Positions 8,232 through 16,616 of a stretch of 64,000 nucleotides of DNA are shown one piece after another. Source of the DNA: Lacrimispora sphenoides JCM 1415 (GTDB lineage Bacteria; Bacillota; Clostridia; Lachnospirales; Lachnospiraceae); the NCBI RefSeq assembly GCF_900105615.1, contig NZ_LT630003.1, positions 310,001-374,000 of the forward strand, in the 5' to 3' direction. The translations under genes were made by a program, and so were the position numbers. The first letter of the stretch is position 1, and each line of letters starts with the position of its first letter. The notes beneath the pieces are model-generated. The model saw only the letters and a program-made list of their open reading frames with translations. It had not been told where the DNA came from and did not search any database.

Positions 8232-9497
8232 ATGTATATAGCAGATTTACACATCCATTCCCATTATTCCAGAGCGACCAGTAAGGATTGTTCTCTGGAA
8301 TATTTGGATTTATGGGCGAGGCGCAAAGGGATCGGCATTCTGGGGACCGGTGATTTTACCCACCAGGCATGGCGTGAGGAATTAAAGGAAAAGCTGATTC
8401 CTGCAGAGGAAGGGCTTTACATATTAAAAGAAGAATACCGTATAGACAAGGGAGCTATGTCAGAAGCCATGACTCCCCGGTTCGTGGTCTCCGGAGAGAT
8501 CAGCTCCATCTATAAGAAAAACGGGAAAGTAAGAAAGGTTCACAGCGTCATTTTGCTTCCGGGTATTGAGGAGGCAGAGCTGATTTCAAAAAAGCTGGAG
8601 ACTATTGGGAACCTTCATTCAGATGGCAGGCCCATATTGGGACTGGATTGTCATGACCTTCTGGAAATAACACTGGAATTATGCCCCAGGGCTATCTATA
8701 TCCCGGCACATATCTGGACGCCGCATTTTTCGTTGTTTGGGGCATTCTCCGGTTTTGATACGATCGAGGAATGCTTTGAGGATTTAACTCCCTATGTGCA
8801 TGCATTGGAGACAGGACTTTCTTCCGATCCATCTATGATATGGCGTTTGTCGTCTCTGGACCGTTTTCAGCTTGTTTCTAACTCTGATGCCCACTCTCCC
8901 TCAAAGCTTGGCAGGGAAGCCAATCTTCTGGATATGGACTTGTCCTATACCGGGCTTTGGAATGCCATACAAAAGGGAGAGGGATTAGAGGGAACCGTAG
9001 AGTTTTTTCCGGAAGAGGGAAAATATCATTATGATGGCCACCGAAAATGCAATCTATGCCTCTCTCCGTCAGAAGCGAAACAATATTCCGGCAAGTGCCC
9101 GGTATGCGGCCGAAAGCTGACCACAGGCGTGTCCCACCGGATCGAACAGCTGGCTGACCGCAGGGAAGGATTTGTTCTTCCCGGCGGGAGGCCGTTTGAG
9201 AATCTGGTTCCTCTTACTGAAGTGATCGCGGCTTCTATCGGATTTACAACCGCAAGTAAGAAAGTCCAAAACCAGTATGAATCCATGATAAGGGATTTAG
9301 GACCGGAATTTCATATCCTTCGGGAGCTGCCTTTGGAGGATATCAGGCATGCTTCCGGCAATATGATATCAGAGGGAATCAGGCGGTTAAGAGAGGGTAA
9401 GGTTCAGTGCAGTCCCGGATATGATGGGGAATATGGGATCATTCGGCTGTTTGAGCCGGAGGAGATTGACAAGAGGAGAAACAACAGCCGAACCTGA
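8232..9497 (+). CDS. Endonuclease Q-like PHP-domain protein
   Basis: A 421-residue protein of the PHP phosphoesterase superfamily, TIGR00375 type. The N-terminal metal-binding motif ADLHIHSHYS, the GTGDFTH motif, and the NSDAHSPSKLGRE motif are all present, so the metal site looks intact. A zinc-ribbon-like CxxC pair follows at about residues 275-297 (CNLC and CPVCG). This layout matches the endonuclease Q family, which nicks DNA 5' of deaminated bases. I start at the ATG at 8232 with AGGTG upstream. It lies 14 bases from the WYL gene end and runs into nth, so the three probably form an operon. Confidence 0.8.
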   Translation: MYIADLHIHSHYSRATSKDCSLEYLDLWARRKGIGILGTGDFTHQAWREELKEKLIPAEEGLYILKEEYRIDKGAMSEAMTPRFVVSGEISSIYKKNGKVRKVHSVILLPGIEEAELISKKLETIGNLHSDGRPILGLDCHDLLEITLELCPRAIYIPAHIWTPHFSLFGAFSGFDTIEECFEDLTPYVHALETGLSSDPSMIWRLSSLDRFQLVSNSDAHSPSKLGREANLLDMDLSYTGLWNAIQKGEGLEGTVEFFPEEGKYHYDGHRKCNLCLSPSEAKQYSGKCPVCGRKLTTGVSHRIEQLADRREGFVLPGGRPFENLVPLTEVIAASIGFTTASKKVQNQYESMIRDLGPEFHILRELPLEDIRHASGNMISEGIRRLREGKVQCSPGYDGEYGIIRLFEPEEIDKRRNNSRT

Positions 9498-9543
9498 AAA
9501 GGAAAGCAGATATTATACAGTGACGGAAGGTTGGGAAATACGT

Positions 9544-10173
9544 ATGAAAAAGAAAGATGTCAGTTATATACTTGAAAAATTGGACCAGATTTACGGTGTG
9601 ACAAAGGAGGGGTTCTACCATCAGCAGCCATGGCAGCTACTGGCGGCTATCATGCTCAGCGCCCAAAGCACAGACAAACAAGTGGAAGAGGTGCTTCCCC
9701 AGCTGTTTTGGCGTTATCAGACCGTGGAGCAGATGGCAGAAGCGCCGCTGGAAGAAATCGAGGATTCCATACGATCCATTGGGCTTTATAAAAATAAAGC
9801 CAAGAATTTAAAAAAATGCTGCAGTCAGATCGCAGAGGAATATGGGGGCGAGGTCCCAAAGAATATAGAAGGGGTCTTAAATCTGGCAGGAGTGGGCAGA
9901 AAAACCGCCACCTTATTTCTGGCAGATGCTTACGGAATCCCTGGGGTCACTGTGGATACCCATGTATTTCGCATTGCCAGGCGTATGGGCTGGGCCTCCG
10001 GGAAAAATCCGGCGGAGGTGGAAGTGGAATTGCAACGGATACTGCCAAAAGACCACTGGAATAGGATCAATTTTCAGCTGATTTATCATGGCAGGGCAAT
10101 CTGCACGGCAAGGAAGGCAAAGTGCGGGGAATGCATGCTAAAGGAATGGTGCGGGCAGATAATGGATAAATAA
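9544..10173 (+). CDS. nth: Endonuclease III
   Basis: A 209-residue DNA glycosylase/AP lyase that removes oxidised pyrimidines. The helix-hairpin-helix LAGVGRKTATLFLAD contains the catalytic Lys, and the nearby VDTHVFRIARRMGW contains the catalytic Asp. The C-terminal CTARKAKCGECMLKEWC has the Cx6Cx2Cx5C spacing of the 4Fe-4S cluster. The length matches the family. I choose the ATG at 9544; the frame is open 41 codons further upstream inside the EndoQ-like gene, and the ribosome site is weak, so expression may be coupled to the upstream gene. Confidence 0.93.
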   Translation: MKKKDVSYILEKLDQIYGVTKEGFYHQQPWQLLAAIMLSAQSTDKQVEEVLPQLFWRYQTVEQMAEAPLEEIEDSIRSIGLYKNKAKNLKKCCSQIAEEYGGEVPKNIEGVLNLAGVGRKTATLFLADAYGIPGVTVDTHVFRIARRMGWASGKNPAEVEVELQRILPKDHWNRINFQLIYHGRAICTARKAKCGECMLKEWCGQIMDK

Positions 10174-10196
10174 GAAAAAGGAGATAGAAAAATATC

Positions 10197-10673
10197 ATGA
10201 AGCTAATGTTTAAACAGCGATTTTTTTCCTGGTTTGACAGCTACGACATCTATGATGAAAATGGAGCTACCATATATACAGTCTGTGGAAGGCCCGCCTG
10301 GGGCCACAAGCTGGAAATTTATGACAACAACGATAATCACCTTGCCACCTTAAGAGAGCAGGTGCTGACCTTTCTGCCCCGGTTTGACATCCAGATCGGC
10401 GGACAAACGGCGGGAACCATCACCAAGGATTTTACTTTTTTCAAACCCTCTTTTTCCGTTGACTGCAATGGGTGGCATGTGGAAGGCAGCTTCCTGGAAT
10501 GGGATTACCGTATTCTTTCCCAGACCGGCAGTGTTGTGGCCCGGATTGAAAAGCAGCTTTTTCATTTTACTGATACCTACTTGATCGACGTGACCGACGG
10601 ACAGGACAGTCTTTTGGCACTTATGGTAGTTCTTGCTATTGATGCGATCAAATGCAGCCAAAACAAAGGCTGA
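10197..10673 (+). CDS. LURP-one-related (YxjI-like) family protein
   Basis: A 158-residue protein with the tubby-like beta-barrel pattern of the LURP-one-related family. The pattern includes FKQRFFSWFDSYDIYDENG at the start, then repeated strands such as LEIYDNNDNHLATLREQ and SFSVDCNGWHVEGSFLEWDYRI. Bacterial members have no defined role, though the fold suggests binding of phospholipid. It starts 23 bases after nth and ends before a strong terminator, so it may be the last gene of the WYL-EndoQ-nth operon. Confidence 0.75.
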   Translation: MKLMFKQRFFSWFDSYDIYDENGATIYTVCGRPAWGHKLEIYDNNDNHLATLREQVLTFLPRFDIQIGGQTAGTITKDFTFFKPSFSVDCNGWHVEGSFLEWDYRILSQTGSVVARIEKQLFHFTDTYLIDVTDGQDSLLALMVVLAIDAIKCSQNKG

Positions 10674-10725
10674 CGGCTTTACACTCCGTTGGCCTAAAAA
10701 CAGAAAATCATGAGACAATAAAGCT

Positions 10726-10775
10726 AAAGCCTCCCTGCCGGATTCCTGGAAACCGGCAGGGAGGCTTTATTATTT
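10726..10775 (+). terminator. Strong Rho-independent terminator
   Basis: A perfect 16-bp stem (10726-10741 with 10753-10768) is followed by ATTATTTT. It closes the repair-gene unit. The 180 bases after it hold no convincing gene. Confidence 0.9.
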
Positions 10776-10951
10776 TGTGCCATGATCCAGTTATACTCGC
10801 ACATCTAATGACCGTTCGCTTTTCTTGCACTTTTCATTTTCGCTCTCCAACTTATGCACCAATCAATGCACCAGCAAAAGGTTATCCTTTAAAGGATATT
10901 AAATTTAGGACAATAAACTCGTGTTTTGGAACATTCTAAAAGACTTTTTAG

Positions 10952-11624
10952 ATGAAAAATATTAATAATAGAAAAAGTGAATTTCCAGGCTTTATCATTG
11001 ATGCAGCTGAAAGGGGAGAAATTCGGGCAGTCATCCGGTATCTAACGATTAAGGAGGATATATCAAAATAGCCTGTGAATATGATAATGGCTCGTATTAA
11101 AAAGAATAATAGGAAGCGGGTTCAAGCAAAAGCATGAAAAGATCAGGAAAAGCATATCAGCCAAAACATGCCGCAGCAATGGCTTACTTCAACCGGTCAT
11201 ACTGGTTCTCGCTTATGAAGGCAATTTTGATGTTGCAGAAGCCATGGAAGCTGCGCATACGGCCCTTTTTGATCACATCGATTATATTGCCGGTTTGCTT
11301 GATATTTCTGATGATTATACGCTCATAGAGGGCGAGGATAATTTTAGCGAAGCGCTTGCAGTCTATGCCATAAAACATAATCAGACCAGGAATTATCCGT
11401 ATGATGTGGAGATAGCAGGAGAGGCTGATTTTGATGAACTTCAATCCATCTATTGGAGCCTGAACAGAATAAGTGGAGCCAAAAACGAAGAAGAATCAAT
11501 TATTCGCGTAATACGGCTGCCAGGTGAGGATGTACATTCCATGTCCAGTTCTGAGAAAAAGGTTTTTAAAACACTCATTTCTAATGATAACAGAGACAAA
11601 GTCAATGTTCTGCTTTTGGACTGA
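10952..11624 (+). pseudogene. Degenerate ankyrin-like / DUF6630 immunity-type gene
   Basis: Two reading-frame blocks are separated by stops. The first (10952-11071) encodes 39 residues with an ankyrin-like pattern (FIIDAAERGEIRAVIRYL). The second is open from 11088 to 11624 in another frame and carries a DUF6630-like domain: ILVLAYEGNFDVAEAM, then YPYDVEIAGEADFDELQSIYW, then a C-terminal acidic region. Proteins with DUF6630 are common among immunity genes of polymorphic-toxin loci. The most likely reading is a broken gene; an alternative is a short functional DUF6630 protein starting at the ATG at 11244. The next two genes are of similar immunity type. Confidence 0.5.
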
Positions 11625-11739
11625 TAAATGTTCTATCTGCCCTGAACGTTTCGCTGTAAGGCCGGGGCCAGGGCAGTAGAAGAAAGTACCAGGTTTGCCT
11701 GTATGAAACTATAATACGATACATTTGGAGGCTAGTAAA

Positions 11740-12378
11740 ATGTCTGATAGTACCAAGGATATACTAAAAGAGGTTTGCCAGGAAATCACCGGTTTATATG
11801 AATTGTATTTTGATGAACACTTACATGACGCATTCAAATGGTATTTAAGGGCTGCCTATGAAGGAAACGTTGACGCTCAATATTTAATCGGTAACTTTTA
11901 TTATTATGGCGTTATTATTAATAAGAACTATAAAATAGCACGTAAATGGTATGAAAAATCAGCGGAACAAGGCAAAGATGATGCTCAGGCGAGGCTGGGA
12001 TCAATGTATCTCAATGGGAAAGGCGTCGAAAGGGATTATCAAAAAGCTTTCATATACCTTACAGAGGCAGCAGGAAATAACAATGGCAGTGCTTTAAATA
12101 ATTTAGGCTGGATGTATAAAACAGGATCGGGGGTTATCCAGAACTATCAGACAGCAAATGAATACTTCCAAAAGGCCATTGAAAACAGCTGCTCAACTTC
12201 GCACAAGCATTTGGGCGATCTATACCTAAATGGTTGGGGCGTTAAACAAGATATAGAGAAAGCGATGTATCATTATCAGATAGCTTCTAATGATGGGAAT
12301 GAACTTTCAACGAAAGCTCTTGCGGAAATATTTGAGAACAACTTATATAACAGAAAAGATTATGTACCTGAACCATAA
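11740..12378 (+). CDS. Sel1-repeat protein
   Basis: A 212-residue cytoplasmic protein built from about four to five Sel1-like (TPR-type) helical repeats. Typical units are DAQYLIGNFYYYGVIINKNY, then DAQARLGSMYLNGKGVERDY, then SALNNLGWMYKTGSGV and SHKHLGDLYLNGWGVKQDIE. There is no signal peptide. TTGGAGG at 11726-11732 fixes the ATG at 11740. Sel1 proteins act as protein-binding scaffolds, and in clostridia they often occur in immunity-gene clusters, which fits the flanking DUF6630 remnant and imm11 gene. The target is unknown. Confidence 0.8.
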   Translation: MSDSTKDILKEVCQEITGLYELYFDEHLHDAFKWYLRAAYEGNVDAQYLIGNFYYYGVIINKNYKIARKWYEKSAEQGKDDAQARLGSMYLNGKGVERDYQKAFIYLTEAAGNNNGSALNNLGWMYKTGSGVIQNYQTANEYFQKAIENSCSTSHKHLGDLYLNGWGVKQDIEKAMYHYQIASNDGNELSTKALAEIFENNLYNRKDYVPEP

Positions 12379-12404
12379 ATATATAATAATAGGCGGTGAA
12401 GAGG

Positions 12405-12920
12405 ATGGAATATTTTTTAATTATGGCTGACACAGATATACCTATTGCAGAAAGCCGGTTTGATATCTGGGATATAAAACAGGAGCGGGAGCATAAACTT
12501 CCGGGGCGTGAATTACTGTTTTTTCATGGAAACTCCTATACGACGTTTAATGATATTCTATTCCAACCTTTCTTGCTGGTATCGGAGAAAATTCAAAGTG
12601 TTATTGCATTATATGAACCTGACACCGTTTTTACGGAAATTGTTTTGATGGATACGTTCAATGAACTTGCAGAATTGTACTTCTGTCCAGAGTTACATAA
12701 AGTGGATTGCCTGACCGAACAAAGCAAGTTCAATACGGATCGCAATGTGATTAAAAAGGCAGTCATAGATGTTTCCAAAATCGGAGATAAAAAGGTGTTT
12801 TCTCTGGCAGGCGTTCAAGGATTTCATGTAGTAGGACGGAGGGATTTCATTGAAAGCGTGCTATGTAGAGATATAAGAGGGATGATGCTCCTCCCAATTA
12901 AGACAATTAACGAAGGATAA
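12405..12920 (+). CDS. Imm11-family (DUF1629) immunity-type protein
   Basis: A 171-residue protein similar to the imm11/DUF1629 family, found as predicted immunity proteins next to polymorphic toxins. The supporting pattern is an N-terminal YFLIMADT segment, a central PFLLVSEKIQSVIALYEPDTVFTEIVLMD, and a C-terminal KVFSLAGVQGFHVVGRRDFIESVLCRDIRGM. AGGCGG lies 9 bases before the ATG at 12405; a GTG at 12396 is an alternative. No toxin gene is seen beside it, so it may be an orphan antidote against a rival's toxin (inference). Confidence 0.7.
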   Translation: MEYFLIMADTDIPIAESRFDIWDIKQEREHKLPGRELLFFHGNSYTTFNDILFQPFLLVSEKIQSVIALYEPDTVFTEIVLMDTFNELAELYFCPELHKVDCLTEQSKFNTDRNVIKKAVIDVSKIGDKKVFSLAGVQGFHVVGRRDFIESVLCRDIRGMMLLPIKTINEG

Positions 12921-12962
12921 GAAATCGAAGCTCTGGCAGCATGTGCTTCATGGCTGAATAAA

Positions 12963-12998
12963 GGCCCCAGAAAAGTTTTATTTCTGAGGCCACTTTTT
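12963..12998 (+). terminator. Terminator after imm11-type gene
   Basis: Arms GGCCCCAGAAA (12963-12973) and TTTCTGAGGCC (12981-12991) pair with one mismatch and are followed by ACTTTTTTATT. Confidence 0.75.
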
Positions 12999-13162
12999 TA
13001 TTTAATACTCTTTATTAAATCACATTTAAAAGAACTGGTAAGATATACTGTTCCATCTTCTGCTATTACTTGTATCTGCTCGCCTTCATAATCTGACCAT
13101 GATTTGATTTTCGTACGCGTATTATAATATGTTTGTATGATAAACAGATACTCTAAAGTCAA
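12998..13162 (-). pseudogene. Orphan C-terminal gene fragment
   Basis: The minus strand reads a 54-codon stretch ending in a proper stop (includes KIKSWSDYEGEQIQVIAEDG and VYLTSSFKCDL). It begins straight after a stop codon and lacks a start with a ribosome site. The composition looks protein-like, so I take it as the tail of a lost gene in the immunity island. I do not recognise the family. Confidence 0.35.
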
Positions 13163-13193
13163 TCATTTATACGTTTCTTTTACGAGTTTTTAA

Positions 13194-13262
13194 GGAATAT
13201 ATTATATAATACCAACAATGAAATTCCTTATATAATACCAACAAAGGAGTATATTATATAAT
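13194..13262. repeat. AT-rich 26-bp direct repeats upstream of the LytTR regulator
   Basis: The 16-mer TATATAATACCAACAA occurs at 13203-13218 and again at 13229-13244, a 26-base period. A related GGARTATATTATATAAT block occurs at 13194-13210 and 13246-13262. The stretch is about 135 bases before the LytTR regulator gene. The rest of the 13001-13397 interval shows no intact gene. Confidence 0.6.
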
Positions 13263-13397
13263 TGAAAAAATAATTACAGAGTGTTATACTATTAATGCAT
13301 TTTCATGAAACCGGGGGAAGAGTAAGGTGCAGAGCCAATACATAGGATTAAGGCTTTGATGAGATAGATTACCTTGGAGAAAGGTTGGTGAACAGTC

Positions 13398-14144
13398 ATG
13401 TTGAAGATATTTTTGTGTGATGATGATCTGGAAGCACGAGCTCAATATGCCGGGTTGATTAAAAAGGCTGCAAAGAAAAACAAGGTGGAAATCACCATTT
13501 CCTATTTCAAAAGCGGAGAAGAACTTTTGTTTTTTTTAGCTGATTCACCAAACCAGGCAGACATCATCTACCTGGATATATTGATGAACAAGCTGAATGG
13601 TCTGGACACAGCGAAGAGGCTTCGGGAACTTGGCTGCAGTTCAGAAATTATCTTTTTGACTATAAGTGAAGATTATGTTTTCGATGCTTATGATATTTCT
13701 CCTGTCCAATATTTAATAAAGTCAAAAATTACTACTGCTAAATTTGAGGAAGTATTTAACAGGGCGATTACTTTGGCCTCAAAAAAAGAAAATGATATGT
13801 TCCTTTGTGAGACAGGGAAGAATAATATTAGAAAAGTAATTCCGTTCAGGGAAATCTCCTTTTTTGAGATCTGGAAACGAATTATAGCTGTTCACTATAA
13901 TGGAGGGGAAGTCTTTCAATTTTATGCAACAATGGAGCAGATAGAGAATCAGTTACTCCATAGAGGGTTCGTTCGCATTCACCGTTCCTATATTGTAAAC
14001 ATGTCCTACATTCTGCAATTTGAACAGAATATCTTGATTTTGAAAACTGGTGAAAAGATTCCGATCGGTGCAACTTATATCAAGCAGATGAAACAGATTT
14101 TTGTCGATTATATCAGCCGTACCAACATTCACGATAGTGGTTAG
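13398..14144 (+). CDS. LytTR-family response regulator (AgrA-like)
   Basis: A 248-residue response regulator. The receiver domain occupies residues 1-125, with the acidic pocket DDD near residue 9 and the phospho-acceptor Asp in IIYLDILM at about residue 58. The LytTR DNA-binding domain covers about 140-240 (FREISFFEIWKRIIAVH, then FVRIHRSYIVNM, then IPIGATYIKQMKQ). A GHKL kinase follows 9 bases downstream, so they are a two-component pair. No agrB or agrD peptide gene is seen nearby, which makes the input signal unknown. Confidence 0.9.
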   Translation: MLKIFLCDDDLEARAQYAGLIKKAAKKNKVEITISYFKSGEELLFFLADSPNQADIIYLDILMNKLNGLDTAKRLRELGCSSEIIFLTISEDYVFDAYDISPVQYLIKSKITTAKFEEVFNRAITLASKKENDMFLCETGKNNIRKVIPFREISFFEIWKRIIAVHYNGGEVFQFYATMEQIENQLLHRGFVRIHRSYIVNMSYILQFEQNILILKTGEKIPIGATYIKQMKQIFVDYISRTNIHDSG

Positions 14145-14153
14145 GAGAATATC

Positions 14154-15488
14154 ATGATAAGTCTTGTTTCGCTGATTACATATGATACATTTACTCTTCT
14201 GCGTTTTAAAAAGCTGTTTCAGGTGAAAAGGGATCATTGGATTTATTATATTATTGCAATTGCTATAAATGCCATTACAACGGCAGCTGCCTATACACGG
14301 TTGGATTCAAGGTTCGCTGTATATTTGGTGTTTGTATCATTTATGATATCTTTCCGATTATTATTCAGTGGAACCGCAGCTCAAACTCTTTATGCAGGCA
14401 GTATTTATACGTTTTCCTTGTATTCCAGCCGGGGAATTATCTTTTCAATCTATTCTATTGTTTTGCATATAAGCATTAAAAGTGTTCTTCAACAGTATTA
14501 TGATATGATTTCTGTATTAGCAGTACTTCTTGCAATTTTATATTTTTTGATTATACGCGATGTCTTCATTCCTAAACAAAAGGCCAAGTATTTAATGAAC
14601 AATCAAGGCCAGCTGAAATTTGTTGTCATTTATCTGTTTTTTCAATGGTTGTTTCTCACACTTATTAATGATGGACGTTACTATGATGATGTCAGGCAAT
14701 ATTGGTATTCTTCTCTCTATATGGGCTCCTGCATCATAAGTAATCTGTGGCTGCTGGTTATCCTGAATCATGCATCAAGGATATCAGAATTGTTTGAATA
14801 CGAATTATTTACTCATCAATTACAAGAACAGCTATCCCGTCAAATGCGTCACTACCAATCCTATCGTAAATATACAGAAAGCTATCGGGCCTTTCGTCAT
14901 GATTATGAAAAGTTGATGGCTTCTTTAAAAACCTTAATGCGCCGCCAGGAATATAAAAAGGCAATCAGGATGCTGGATGATATTCACGATACGATGCAGC
15001 GGAGCGTGCAGATTCACAAAGACTATTCCGACAATATTGTCCTGGATGCCATATTGCAGGATGCTGCTGGTGTCTGTGAAGAAAAGAATATCCGTTTCCA
15101 GGCACATGCACATCTTCCTGAATCCGTGTCAATGAAAGAGCTGGATATTGTCCGTGTTTTTTCCAATATCATTAACAATGCCATAGAAGCCTGTAGTAAG
15201 GTATCCGGCTCCGAACGTTTTATTGAGGTGACAAGCAACAGCACTCAGGATTGGACAATCATTGAGGTAACCAATTCCTTTGACGGAGAGCTGTTAATTG
15301 CGGGCGGTGAACCGAAGACTACAAAGAAAGACAAGGATTATCATGGTTTTGGGTTGCAAATCATAAGAGAAACGATCGAGGGAATGGGTGGACTGGTATT
15401 TATTGAACCGGACAGTGAAAAGGGGATATTTAAAATAAAGAGCTGCATACCTATAAATCCCCGCTCGAAAGCAATCGAAACAAAATAG
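14154..15488 (+). CDS. AgrC-like GHKL sensor histidine kinase
   Basis: A 444-residue membrane kinase with about six helices in residues 1-205. The dimerisation region has the phospho-acceptor motif FRHDYEKLMASL near residue 248. The ATPase domain of the GHKL type has an N-box (VFSNIINNAIEACSKV) and a G-box (HGFGLQIIRETIEGMGG). AgrC-type kinases usually sense extracellular peptides. The kinase directly follows its regulator and is the last gene before a convergent operon. Confidence 0.9.
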   Translation: MISLVSLITYDTFTLLRFKKLFQVKRDHWIYYIIAIAINAITTAAAYTRLDSRFAVYLVFVSFMISFRLLFSGTAAQTLYAGSIYTFSLYSSRGIIFSIYSIVLHISIKSVLQQYYDMISVLAVLLAILYFLIIRDVFIPKQKAKYLMNNQGQLKFVVIYLFFQWLFLTLINDGRYYDDVRQYWYSSLYMGSCIISNLWLLVILNHASRISELFEYELFTHQLQEQLSRQMRHYQSYRKYTESYRAFRHDYEKLMASLKTLMRRQEYKKAIRMLDDIHDTMQRSVQIHKDYSDNIVLDAILQDAAGVCEEKNIRFQAHAHLPESVSMKELDIVRVFSNIINNAIEACSKVSGSERFIEVTSNSTQDWTIIEVTNSFDGELLIAGGEPKTTKKDKDYHGFGLQIIRETIEGMGGLVFIEPDSEKGIFKIKSCIPINPRSKAIETK

Positions 15489-15489
15489 A

Positions 15490-15536
15490 ATGAGGCGGCG
15501 GTTTCATTGAGATGGAAGCTGCCTTTTTATTTATAA
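15490..15536. terminator. Terminator between kinase gene and convergent ibrB-like gene
   Basis: An imperfect hairpin (AGGCGGCGGTTTC paired with GGAAGCTGCC) is followed by TTTTTATTTATAATATTTATA. It sits between two convergent stop codons. Confidence 0.55.
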
Positions 15537-16198
15537 TATTTATATTCAAATTCGTTCCAGGATTTGGAAAACTCATGGTTTTGGAAGGCTTCTTTCAATC
15601 CGCTGATTTGCTTCAGCCGAATGACTTCATCCAATTCCATGCCCAGATTTTTTTCTATTTTAGCATCTGACCACCCCATTGATGCCAGGCCGACAACAAT
15701 CTCACTCATCGAACGGATCTGGTGGGTTCCTCTTGCCCGGTTGTGGCGGATCGTAGAGCCAATGCGTTCGTCCAGAGGCTTATCAATGATGGTTAAAGGC
15801 AGGTAGCCATGGCGCTTTTTCGCAATTTCGGGATATCTGCCAATTTTGTTGCGGTGAAATCCATCTGTTATCTCATAGTGATCATTGTCGATGCGGTAGG
15901 ATACGATAGGTTGGGTAAAATCATCCAAACGAATCGATGTGTAAAGCAGTTCCATCTCATCCGGAGCAACCTTATTGGGATTATAATCGTTTGCCTGTAC
16001 CTTTTGGGCAGGAATCCACTCCACGAGATCTACGGGATCTTGAAACGGAGAACATTCACTTAACGCGCGGCGAATTTTATTTAGTGCCTGCACTTTTTCA
16101 TGCAATCTCATTGTTTTAAGGAGCTGTGTCATTTTTTCGACACAAGCCTCAAGCTCCGAATAACAGGTTTCTGTTATTTTCTCTTTCTTGTATATCAT
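15527..16198 (-). CDS. IbrB-like ParB/sulfiredoxin-fold protein
   Basis: A 223-residue protein with a ParB-type N-terminal nuclease-like domain (about residues 52-145). The conserved pieces are VEWIPAQKVQANDYNPNKVAP, then DDFTQPIVSYRID, then the box YEITDGFHRNKIG. A helix-turn-helix-like C-terminal part (MSEIVVGLASMGWSDAKIEKNLGM) follows. E. coli IbrB is the namesake and always accompanies IbrA. AGGAGGTTACCT before the ATG at 16198 fixes the start. It is the last gene of an IbrA-GNAT-IbrB operon, overlapping the acetyltransferase gene by 50 bases. The molecular role of IbrB is not settled. Confidence 0.82.
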   Translation of the reverse strand: MIYKKEKITETCYSELEACVEKMTQLLKTMRLHEKVQALNKIRRALSECSPFQDPVDLVEWIPAQKVQANDYNPNKVAPDEMELLYTSIRLDDFTQPIVSYRIDNDHYEITDGFHRNKIGRYPEIAKKRHGYLPLTIIDKPLDERIGSTIRHNRARGTHQIRSMSEIVVGLASMGWSDAKIEKNLGMELDEVIRLKQISGLKEAFQNHEFSKSWNEFEYKYYK

Positions 16199-16616
16199 AG
16201 GTAACCTCCTGAATCCTTCCGGATAAAAACCAGTAATTTTTCGTTTTTCTATATACTGAAAATCCCCGCCGCATGTAGAAGTCTTTGACCAATTCGATGC
16301 TGGTAGAGGTCCGCACAGGCATTTTGATTTCCTGGCAATATTCGAACCGGGCATCTGTTAAGGCTCTGAACAGGCCTTGTCTGCGGTATCTTATCTCCAC
16401 ATATTCTGTAGAAAATAAAATGTATTCATCCTTAATTACCAGAGAGGAAAAAGCGGCGACCTGCCCTTCTTTTTCAATCAGAAACCAGACCCGGTCAGGC
16501 TCATTGCGCAGGTAGGGCATCTGACGAATGTATCGCTCCTCTGCGAAAAAGCGCCCCATCTTTGAATAAAATAGCGCTTTATCATAGTTCCCTTCAAAGC
16601 ATTGTATCTTTTCCAT
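16149..16616 (-). CDS. GNAT-family N-acetyltransferase inserted between ibrA and ibrB
   Basis: A 155-residue acetyl-CoA-dependent transferase. The central VIKDEYILFSTEYVEIRYRRQGLFRALTDAR stretch carries the acetyl-CoA binding signature (here RYRRQGLFRAL), and VKDFYMRRGFSVYRKT is the usual C-terminal strand-helix pattern. GAGGAGGAAG before the ATG at 16616 sets the start. It overlaps ibrA by 23 bases and ibrB by 50 bases, so translation is tightly coupled. Its acceptor is unknown; the coupling suggests it modifies a substrate or partner of the IbrAB proteins (inference). Confidence 0.82.
   Translation of the reverse strand: MEKIQCFEGNYDKALFYSKMGRFFAEERYIRQMPYLRNEPDRVWFLIEKEGQVAAFSSLVIKDEYILFSTEYVEIRYRRQGLFRALTDARFEYCQEIKMPVRTSTSIELVKDFYMRRGFSVYRKTKNYWFLSGRIQEVTYDIQERENNRNLLFGA

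Noticed and set aside
9029..9286. Minus-strand frames inside the EndoQ-like gene
   Set aside because: Antisense shadows without initiation signals.
10776..10951. Integrase tail on the minus strand
   Set aside because: A short minus-strand frame (LVHKLESENEKCKKSERSLDVRV) looks protein-like but is too short and has no motif to identify it.
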